DNA of 64,000 nucleotides from positions 24,878,457 to 24,942,456 of the forward strand of contig NC_056542.1 of the NCBI RefSeq assembly GCF_910596095.1. Reading direction: 5' to 3'. The notes below the pieces were generated by a model. That model had not been told where the DNA came from and ran no database searches. It saw nothing but the letters and a program-made list of their open reading frames with translations. The stretch is from Thunnus maccoyii (taxonomy: Eukaryota; Chordata; Actinopteri; Scombriformes; Scombridae). The stretch's first letter is position 1; each line of letters opens with the position of its first letter. Positions 13,792 to 21,803 of this stretch are shown here, one piece after another. Position numbers and translations under genes: made by a program.

Positions 13792-15715
13792 TTTTTCAAG
13801 CCACATTATAAGACTTATGGCATTATTACACCTGACATCACATTATCATGTGATGTCAGGTGTGCTTCCATAGGAATAACAGAGCTTTTAGGACACTGTG
13901 ACAGCAGTCATTTTACTGGGAAATGAAAAACAGACTCTGAAAAAGTCTTCAGCAACAGAATGAGAATGGGAAATAAATGAATGAATGAACAAAAGGGCAC
14001 ACACATTATGTGCTGGTGTTACCTTTATGAGGTAATCCCCCTTAGAAACAGCTCAGAGTCTGCAATGTTTTGCAACAGTTTGTATTTTTCCTCAGGCAGC
14101 ACTGATGTGGCTCAAACACTTCCTGTGTCTGCATGTTTTTGATGCTCTAAGCACAAAATTTCTGCACCATACTCAATACCAACAATGCTTTCACACTGCA
14201 CCAAGGTGATTTACATGATCAAAGTCCAGGACACCATATGCTGCATGTATGTGTAAAAAAGTAAAACATATATCCACAAATACAGAATTTAGTAAAGCCT
14301 GCTATGCTCCAGAGACTAGAAAGAAATTAATATACAGTACATGAGGAAAAAGCCACATGCTTTCTTAGTGTATCATGGTGAATTTACATTGTTAAAGTCA
14401 AGGATACAGTATGTTCCCATCATGCCTAAACAGGTGGAAACTGTTGATATAATATTTCCCCAAGGTAGTTTGTAAAACATGCTACTTCCACTGGATACTG
14501 GTTGGCCGGCTGAAAAGAGACAAGATGTGAAAATAAATCCACTGTACCTGACTTGGGGTAAGTCACAACAAACACATCTGTGTCTTTCACAGAAAATTTT
14601 GGGCATACTTCAAGCTCTCCATGCTGTGGGCCTCAGAGGACACAAGAACACCATGATATCAAATATACTTGTCAGTGGACATGACTGTACTCAGATCAGG
14701 GTCTTCAAGGTGATTCAGCAGTTTCCTCTCCTGTGCACTGTATATTCCTTTCCCCTTAGCTCCTCATTCCTAGAAGGTACTTGTTGGCAGGGCTAAATAT
14801 TGCTATTTTTGAATGGCAGATTAGTATTGCAGATCATTAGATAAGTCCATAACCACAGAGTGGAACCTTCTGTCTGCTAGAAGTGACAGACTTGTGACGA
14901 CCTGCCCACCTTTGTTATACAAACTTGGCTTCTTTCCCACAGGAGAAGATTGCTTTGGGCCATACTACATCTTAATCTATCTAATTTTTCTTAAATCCAG
15001 CAAACAATAGCAGTACATCTACTTGACAGTATGGATTCAGGCTCCTTTGGGTCATGTGAGTGAAGGGTGTGGCCAGCTGAAACAAGCAGACAAGTGACAA
15101 AATGAATTGTCAACAATTTTGATTATTGATCATTTAAGTCATTATTCATGTAAAATTTCAAACAATTATCAACAATAATTAAGAATTGCTGCTTTCATGT
15201 CTGTCTTATATAAATTAAATATTGGTTTCAGATAGCTGGTTGGACAAAACAAGCAATTTGAAGATGTCACCTTCAGCACTGGGCGATGGTCAGGGGCATT
15301 CCTCACTATTTACTGACATTTTGTAGACCAACAATTGATGGACAAAATAACCAGCAGATTAATAAATGATAAAAACAAATGTTGGTGTACCCTTAAATAT
15401 AACACTACCAAAGTGAATCAGGCTTGAAATGCCCTTTGAACAGAGACAGGATGGTGCCTTTTACAAAAACAAATAATCCAGCCAAGCCAGTGTTCATGAG
15501 CCCAAGATGATTTTCTAAGAATGTTTTGTGGCATTTAGTGGTAATTAGAAGTCAAGTCTATAAGCACTGTTTTAATTCTATTTGGTGGTTTCTGTTACAT
15601 ACTGTTGCTCTGCTGTGTCTGAGGTTGAGAAATCTTCCTGTAGTCTCCTCTTCCCTCTTTTAAAGCTAATGCCCTGTAACGGATCTCCTTGTGGGCAGTG
15701 TGAAAGCAATATATA

Positions 15716-15776
<61 letters not shown>

Positions 15777-16148
15777 CAATATAAAACATTGTATATATAT
15801 ATAGCAATATAAAACATAATATCAAATGTAAAATCTCATAGCATTTTATTATAGGCTTATTTAATAAATGACACTTTGGAGGGAAGGTGCAGGGCACTTG
15901 TTGACCCTGCAGAGACATCAGGATCAGGCAAGCAGGACAATGGAGGGGCTCAAACTAAGTTAACTTTATCACACGTTAACTCGTATTCAGTTTCATAAAA
16001 AACACTGACCTGCCTTCGGGTACGTGACAGCCAAGACATCATCGTCTTTAAACGTGAAGTCCTGCGCAAACTTCAAGCTCTCCAAGGAATGAGTCTCTTT
16101 CGGAAACATGAGTCCATCACACAGAAAATACAACTCTTCGGAAGACAT
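11728..16148 (-). CDS. SULT2-type cytosolic sulfotransferase (6 coding exons, 288 aa)
   Basis: Cytosolic enzymes of this family transfer sulfate from PAPS to hydroxyl or amine groups of steroids and xenobiotics. Coding exons on the minus strand are 16148-16010, 13518-13310, 13189-13063, 12832-12738, 12629-12449 and 11843-11728 (stop). Internal lengths of 209, 127, 95 and 181 nt equal the classic SULT2 exon sizes, and all junctions are GT-AG and in phase. Visible motifs are the 5'-phosphosulfate loop TYPKAGTIW (residues 42-50, Lys45), the catalytic His100 in VTHFP, the 3'-phosphate site R122/S130 in the YVMRNPMDIMVSSYY segment, and RKGVAGDWKNHF (249-260; GxxGxxK). The usual C-terminal dimerisation motif KxxxTVxxxE reads K-NHF-SS-EQL-A, so Thr, Val and Glu are all replaced. 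The start is chosen because exon 1 begins with a Met in family register and gives normal length. The exact paralogue and substrate cannot be told. An alternative first exon lies upstream at 17262-17397. Confidence 0.93.
12306..12345. repeat. (AT)n microsatellite
   Basis: A pure TA run in the last intron area, about 100 nt downstream of sulfotransferase exon 5 on the minus strand. Confidence 0.9.
13736..13789. repeat. (AT)n(GT)n compound microsatellite
   Basis: A TA run passing directly into a TG run inside sulfotransferase intron 1. Confidence 0.9.
13828..13863. repeat. Perfect short inverted repeat (16-bp stem, 4-nt loop)
   Basis: The left arm 'acacctgacatcacat' and right arm 'atgtgatgtcaggtgt' are exact reverse complements around the loop 'tatc'. 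It lies in sulfotransferase intron 1, about 40 nt from a compound microsatellite. It could be a cruciform-type palindrome or the remains of a miniature transposon. It is too short for a typical microRNA precursor. Confidence 0.9.
14350..14890 (-). repeat. Local segmental duplication, copy 1 (partner 17109-17660)
   Basis: Stretches such as 'catgcctaaacaggtggaa' and 'ggtagtttgtaaaacatgct' occur in both copies in the same order as the exon-1 homology. Weaker matches continue to the right of the exon ('gcagatcattag' against 'gcaaatcatcag'). An extra segment of about 55 nt sits near 14370-14430 relative to the partner. The duplication carried a sulfotransferase first exon with its flanks. Confidence 0.8.
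14548..14682 (-). pseudogene. Broken sulfotransferase first exon
   Basis: Read on the minus strand, this aligns codon by codon with the intact alternative exon at 17262-17397. Shared blocks include Y-HGVLV-EAHS-ESLKYAQNF and a final TYPKS before a GT donor. Two lesions are visible: a TGA stop at codon 8, and one base missing within the run after the AQNF codons, which shifts the frame before the PAPS-binding loop. It lies within intron 1 of the intact gene, and the similarity extends well outside the exon. It is therefore a decayed duplicate and cannot serve as a functional first exon. Confidence 0.88.
15711..15776. repeat. (TG)n microsatellite
   Basis: A long pure TG run in sulfotransferase intron 1. 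Confidence 0.95.
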
Positions 16149-16954
16149 TGTGATGCAAGGTTTGGATCAGTCCATAACATAATGTTCAAACACGGACAGA
16201 GGTGGTGGTGCTGCTGCTGCTTTCAGGTCGTGTGGGAAAAATGTAATACACGGGCCAAAAGGCGTTGGCCTTTAGATACCATCATTTAGTGAGCCCCAAA
16301 TCTTTGACCTGCTAAAATCATCTCAAGTTTTAATTGGCATTGTTTTTCTGTTGTTCTGGTGTTCCAAAAATGTTCTTTAGACAACTAACCTACAGCAGCA
16401 GAGCCTTATACCTTTGTACGGCAATGCTATTCAGTCCCTTCAACATGTTCAGATCAAGTCAACTGAGTGAACTTTTGGAGAAACGCAACACGACGTCACG
16501 CTGCGGTGGCGAATCACAGCCGGCGCTCAGACTGATCAGAGCTGTACGAACATGCCATGAGGGAGAACAGACAGACACATTACTAGGAGTTGGGGAGGAC
16601 ATCTCCCTTCGTTTGCTAACGTAAAGTTAGACTTTGCTTTCTGCTTCCCGACTCATTTTTAAAAAGACTAGAGAAAGAGAGAGAGACCAGCTGTGGTCGA
16701 GCGAGTTAGAGAGTGAATGAAGAGACGGAGCGGTGGTAGTGAGAAGCAGGTGAATCAGATCAATAAAACGTTATTTTCTGATTGTTTCACAGCGGTTATG
16801 TCGTAGAGCTCAAATTAACACCCCCACACACCTCCACACAACGTCTGAAACCAACAATCTGATATGAACACAAAGGGTAAACTGAGCTATTACACGGCTT
16901 TCTGTTTCTTGCTGTTCGGGACACACTACACATGTCAGAGAGCTGACAACAAGC

Positions 16955-17008
<54 letters not shown>

Positions 17009-17010
17009 CA
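16955..17010. repeat. (TTA)n microsatellite
   Basis: About 18 TTA/ATT units. The minus-strand poly-isoleucine frame over it is an artefact. Confidence 0.95.
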
Positions 17011-17108
17011 TCATTATTTTATTAACAAAGAAAGGGGGAAATAAAAAATGAAATAAAATAAAAACAAAATCATAGCCTTACTTCTAAGCATATAATCTAT
17101 CATTTACA

Positions 17109-17660
17109 AAGAGCCACATGCTTTCTTCATCCATCATGCCTAAACAGGTGGAAACTGTTGCTACAATATTTCCCCAAGGTAGTTTGTAAAACATGCTACA
17201 TCCACTTGATACTGGTTGGCCAGTTGAAAAGGGACAAGATATGAAAATAAGTCCACTGTACCTGACTTGGGGTAAGTCACAGAAAACACATCGGTGTCCT
17301 CCACAGAGAAGTTCTGGGCATATTCCAAGCTCTCCTTGGAGTGGGCTTCAGGTGGCAGGAGAAGGCCGTGGTAACGAATGTACTCGGGGGAGGACATGAT
17401 GACAGTGCCCGGCTCAGGGACTAAAGCTCAGCAGGGGGATTGGTAGCCTGCTGGTCTGGTAGCCTACACGTTGCTCCTACCTCTCACTGTGAGGTAGTCA
17501 GGGACTTCCTCCTGTTACAGTCCCTGAGCTCCTCTTTATTTGCTACTCTAGCAGGAAGGGCTGAGCCCCTTACGATACAGTTTCTGAATAGCAACTCTGT
17601 ACTGCAAATCATCAGCTGGTGACTAATTCCGGGCTGGAACCTCTTTTTATGAAAGTGCCT
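17109..17660 (-). repeat. Local segmental duplication, copy 2 (partner 14350-14890)
   Basis: Contains the intact alternative first exon. Its flanks match copy 1 in intronic sequence on both sides, with decreasing similarity beyond the start codon. Confidence 0.8.
17262..17397 (-). CDS. Intact alternative (or orphan) sulfotransferase first exon, 136 nt
   Basis: The minus-strand ATG at 17397 opens 45 codons, starting MSSPEYIRYHGLLL and ending with TYPKSG at a GTACAG donor. It carries the canonical PAPS-binding loop with Ser in place of the Ala used by the 16010-16148 exon. It ends in phase 1, the same phase as that exon, so it could splice directly to the shared exon 2 at 13518 and give a 287-aa protein with a different N-terminus. 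No second set of exons 2-6 was found between 14 and 17 kb. The options are an alternative promoter/first exon or the remnant of a neighbouring paralogue that lost its body. Only transcript data would decide. Confidence 0.75.
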
Positions 17661-17939
17661 GCCCTTTTCCAAACAATTTCCATGAATGATTTCTCAGATG
17701 GTTCTGTGTAACAAACCATCTGGCGCGTCAGGGAGCTGCACCCATAAGAATTTCATTTGTGTGGCCTTGGATATCCAAGATGTGATTGAAGAACTCTACA
17801 TAGTGGAGTTGGTAAATATTTGCAGCCTGTAGATATTGATGATGACGTTCTTGTTCTCTCTTCTGCCCAGTATTTGGGCAAGGAATGTAGTGATTTTTCA
17901 GCTGTCTAGATGTGTGCTTCTTGATGATTTTAACATTCA

Positions 17940-18110
17940 TATTGACTGACTGACTTCATTTCAATCTGTCTTTATTTCTGTTTTTGCCTCGTGTTTTTAG
18001 CTGGATGTCTGTATTTAATGTCTGTTGCTGTAGTTGTTTTTATTGTGAAGCACTTTGTGACATCTGCTCTTGTAAGGTGCTATATAAATAAACGTATTAT
18101 TTTGACAGAA
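17940..18110 (+). repeat. LINE/SINE 3' tail fragment
   Basis: Ends in 'gtgaagcactttgtgacatc', then 'aaggtgctatataaataaa'. This tail is shared by many teleost L2-type LINEs and the SINEs they mobilise. Only the tail is recognisable. Confidence 0.6.
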
Positions 18111-18389
18111 GAAGTTGCAGTGATTCCATGTTACGCATCTGTGGGCTAGATATGATGGTGGCCCTAATGTCCAGCGAGCCCAGCTCACTCTGTCTACACT
18201 ATTAATCTTGTAAAATATGAAATGACCTGCGAGGGCCAAAGTTGGTACCATGCTGATCCTAGAGTCACACTCGTCTAATTCTCACTGGAATTCACAAGGT
18301 CAGGCTAACAATGATGTGCCACTGCATCCTTCATTCTTACACACACAAGCAACAACAGTGTACAAACAGAGAGAGCAGTGTGTGTATTT

Positions 18390-18421
<32 letters not shown>

Positions 18422-18968
18422 GCATTAGGTAACAGCAAGAACCATTGTGACATTTCAATAATGAGAGCTTTGTTGGGAGAAAGGGGCCCCAGCTGAGAGT
18501 GGGAAAATGCAGACAGTGTTTAAACTAGTAGAAAAGGAGTGAATAAAATGAGGTGCAATAACAGCAGAGGTGTGTTGTGTGAAGAGATATAAATGAATAG
18601 TAGTTGAACAGTTCAAATCAGCACACACTCAACAAATCAGGACTGTAGTCTTATATGTTTGGAGCAAAATTTTGGAATTCAGTAGTTTTGATTCTCTGTT
18701 TCAGAAATAGATATCTTTCAGCACTCCAGTCCCTCCCTCTTTGTGGAATGAGAAGCCAATGCCAGGAGATGACTGTGTCCTGTTTTTTTATTTCAGAGAA
18801 AAGCAGTGGGGGTCACAGTTTCCTGCCTGCAAGATAGATAAGTAAGTATTTACTTGGACATATGCCCTCTGAATGCAAAATACTGGTGTACAAAGATTCT
18901 ACATCAAGATGGAGTTCATGTACAAATGGTTTTAAAATATAGTCTATATACTGGGATGCTGGCTCAGT
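18111..18968. other. Non-coding DNA, no gene recognised
   Basis: Apart from the TG microsatellite, nothing recognisable: no conserved exon and no repeat family. Confidence 0.4.
18393..18422. repeat. (TG)n microsatellite
   Basis: A TG run with one 'tt' interruption. Confidence 0.9.
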
Positions 18969-19013
18969 CAATGTCCCATTAGCTGACACAATGGGTCAGC
19001 TAATGGGACATTG
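18969..19013. repeat. Perfect inverted repeat (19-bp stem, 7-nt loop)
   Basis: The left arm at 18969-18987 and right arm at 18995-19013 are exact reverse complements (core 'gtcccattagctgac' and its complement) around 'acaatgg'. It sits about 90 nt upstream of the first recognisable Penelope-like reverse-transcriptase text. Confidence 0.9.
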
Positions 19014-19099
19014 TCCCCACTGCTTTTCTTTTGGAGAGTGAGTCCTCAATAATAATGTATTTTTATTTCAAGACAAAATATTTAAACAATGTAAAGGTA

Positions 19100-20285
19100 C
19101 TTGTATGGGAGAGAGCTTTGCTCCAGAGTATGCATGTTTATTCTTGGGTCTTTGGGAGGAAGAATTAATTTACAACCCTCAAAAGAATATTTTTTTGACA
19201 AGATCAAATTCTATTGTTGATTTATTGATGATATTTATCTACATTTTTCAGGTAGTGAGACTGAACTATGATCCTTCCATGATTATTTAAATTCCACCAA
19301 TGCAAATATAAGACTAAACATGGAATACTCTAAAGAAAAAATAAATTTCTTGGATCTCACTATTTATAAAGACGCTCCACCCTCCACATCAAAAAAAGAA
19401 TATCCCTTAAGAACATTTTCAAAGAGTCAGGCGGATTTGTGACTCTAACCTTGACTTTGAGAAGACCAGTTATATCCTTCAAACGTGCTCCTACTATAAA
19501 AGAAAAATTGGTACACAGTTATCTACCAGAACGTAAAGAGGAACATGTGGTTAAAGAAGCCCTAGGGTACTTTCAAGTGTTTTATTAACACATGCAAGCA
19601 CTGTTCAAATGTGATTCAAACAAAGACATTTTATAAACTTTATTAACTGTAACACTACTTTTGTTGTATACTGTCTCACATACTGTCTCACATGGATAGA
19701 GGGTTTAGAATTAGTAAAGATGTCCATCAGGAGTAACAATCATTTATTATTTATTTATTTTTATATTTATGATTCATTTATCATTTATTTATTTTTATAT
19801 TTATTATTCGCAGACTTCTCCAAAGGGAAACTTTTTGGATTTTCAAATTTGATGCAACGGCATTTCCTGGTTTAAATGAGGAGATTGATTACACGCCTTT
19901 TCTATAAATGTAGAATATTATTCATGTATATGGTTACATTATTTAAGTAATTGATCTTTTTTTTTTTAGAAATGTATTGATTTGATGTATACAATCTTAA
20001 TATTGCTTTGGTCATTTATTTCCCATTTTTGTGCAGGATATTCTTTGAGTACTTGCAGAAGCTTGCCATTTTAAACATGGCTTCTCATTGTGATCCATTT
20101 GCTGTCAAACACCTGCATTCACTCAATAATCAGGATTGGGTGACACCCCCTGCCAAGTTTATAAAATGTTTGCCTGTTGTTTGTTCGCTGTTGTACCCTG
20201 ATGAAGACCTTTATAGTCAAAACTGGTCGTTTTTTTTTAATTATAAGTAGCCATGTTGAATAAAAGCTTTTTAACTTAATCACAG
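19100..20285 (+). mobile_element. Penelope-like retroelement relic
   Basis: Fragments of the reverse transcriptase read in shifting plus-strand frames. They are a MG-SFAPEYA-LFLGLWEEE segment at about 19105-19170, an FIDD active-site motif at 19221-19232, and an INFLDLTIYKD segment near 19340-19374. Then come K-C--C----Q-KTF-like codons around 19580-19640, where the linker to a GIY-YIG endonuclease would be. Several frameshifts and stops break it. The right end resembles Penelope-type 3' ends ('cctgatgaagacctttatag' near 20200). It is dead. The class call rests on remembered motif order and is fairly firm for the RT part, weaker for the endonuclease part. Confidence 0.7.
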
Positions 20286-20460
20286 AGTTTGTTTTTTTTC
20301 CTTCTATGTGATGACCGTTATCTTCAAGAGCACCTGCATTTTTCTTGAGTTTTATATGATCAAGACAGTCCTCGAGCACACCACTACCTCTTTTTCACAA
20401 GTAATAAATTATAGTATTGCAAAATCCTGTTGTACATTAATTATAATAATAATTTTATTT

Positions 20461-20850
20461 CACTAACCAAGACCACTCCTTCTAGAATATGGATTTAATG
20501 GTTTATTGGGAGTGTGATGGAAGGCAGGGTGAAAAGGAGGAAGGATAGTTAGAGGGATGGTTGGAGAGGGAAGGATGGATGGGGGAAGGGAGAGGGTCGG
20601 GGGGTGTGAGGATGCGGGGGTGAGGGTCGAGGTTGTGGGATGCGGGATGAGGGGGTAGGGGTTGAAGGGATGAGGGTCGAGGGATGGGGAGAAAGAAGAG
20701 CAGGCGGGAAAGAGGGGAAGGAGGGAGTGGATAGGAGAGTGATAGATGAAAGGAGGAGATGCGTCGACGTCGGGGAGGTAAGTGGGAACAGGGGTTGAGA
20801 CTCAGGGTGGGGGTGCTGTCTCGATGATCTGGCATCTGTACGAGGCCCCC
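20461..20850 (-). repeat. Ngaro split repeat B2
   Basis: A 390-nt repeat from 'cactaaccaagacc' to 'cgaggccccc'. It matches 21042-21432 with few differences (one G fewer in a G run near 20600, and t for c near 20663). Its CT-rich minus strand yields proline/serine-rich open frames that are not genes. Confidence 0.92.
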
Positions 20851-20910
20851 CTGTTCCTGTGTTTGAGCAGAGAAGAGAGGAAAGTTAGCGGAGGGGTCGG
20901 GTGGGAGGGA

Positions 20911-21041
20911 CTTGCAAGCTGAGACAGAGGGGAGAGGAGCGGATATGGTGTGTCTAAATACCCTGTGGTGCGGAAATGGGTTGCGTACAAGGCGTGGTCT
21001 TTGGTTCCCGAACTTTGTTTATAAGTCTATAAACTTCATTT
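20911..21041 (-). repeat. Ngaro split repeat A2
   Basis: A 131-nt sequence beginning 'cttgcaagctgag' and ending 'ctataaacttcattt'. It matches 25274-25404 almost exactly (one clear a/g difference) and abuts B1 directly. Confidence 0.92.
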
Positions 21042-21432
21042 CACTAACCAAGACCACTCCTTCTAGAATATGGATTTAATGGTTTATTGGGAGTGTGATG
21101 GAAGGCAGGGTGAAAAGGAGGAAGGATAGTTAGAGGGATGGTTGGAGAGGGAAGGATGGATGGGGGAAGGGAGAGGGTCGGGGGGGTGTGAGGATGCGGG
21201 GGTGAGGGTCGAGGTTGTGGGATGCGGGATGAGGGGGTAGGGGTCGAAGGGATGAGGGTCGAGGGATGGGGAGAAAGAAGAGCAGGCGGGAAAGAGGGGA
21301 AGGAGGGAGTGGATAGGAGAGTGATAGATGAAAGGAGGAGATGCGTCGACGTCGGGGAGGTAAGTGGGAACAGGGGTTGAGACTCAGGGTGGGGGTGCTG
21401 TCTCGATGATCTGGCATCTGTACGAGGCCCCC
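21042..21432 (-). repeat. Ngaro split repeat B1
   Basis: Starts with the same 'cactaaccaagacc' as B2 and ends at the same 'cgaggccccc'. It directly adjoins A2, so the B1-A2 junction mimics the circular junction expected of the replication intermediate. Confidence 0.92.
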
Positions 21433-21475
21433 AAAGAGACTTCAACCAGAGAGGCGAGAATGGGATTTCTTAATG

Positions 21476-21803
21476 TTATCCGGGTCGTGATGGATGTAGG
21501 TATGAGAGTGGGACGAGGCTGGGCATGGTGCTCCGGGAATCCGGGAAATTGATTCCGCTGAGGTAGGTCTGTATGGTGGAAGACTTGATCTTGAGTTGAG
21601 TGTGGGAGAATGTAATGAAGCAGGAGAGGGTAAGAATGTCCGGTGAAGGGAATGGGAGTCCGTGGGAGACGTGAAAGGTTTTAAAGGAATTCCAGCCGGT
21701 GAAGTATGGAGATAGTGTTCGAGGGGTGACGCTGTTGATGATGTTGTCCCGTGAAGTGGTGACCAGTTGTTCCAGTTGCGGGTTCAGTTGTAGATTGTGG
21801 CTG
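21476..21803 (-). pseudogene. Truncated tyrosine recombinase of the Ngaro element
   Basis: A minus-strand frame different from that of the upstream polyprotein overlaps its last codons and runs about 108 codons to TAA at 21476-21478. It contains SPYFTGWNSF and then SSTIQTYLSGI. These are typical of the N-terminal core-binding (SAM-like) domain of DIRS/Ngaro recombinases (pattern S-x-Y-x-x-x-W-x-x-F ... STI-x-x-YLSGI). After LSGI the sequence leaves the family within about 25 codons and enters repeat B1. The catalytic domain with the Arg-His-Arg-Tyr residues is absent everywhere between here and the element end. It was probably lost by an internal deletion. Confidence 0.8.

Noticed and set aside
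16796-17014. Poly-isoleucine minus-strand frame
   Set aside because: Translation of the (TTA)n repeat.
20503-21445. Several proline/serine-rich minus-strand reading frames as genes
   Set aside because: They are translations of the CT-rich Ngaro B repeats; the same frames recur in both copies.
21042-21445. Recombinase catalytic domain hidden in the B1/A2/B2 region
   Set aside because: No R, H-x-x-R or Y catalytic context was found in any frame; only low-complexity Pro/Ser/Leu text.
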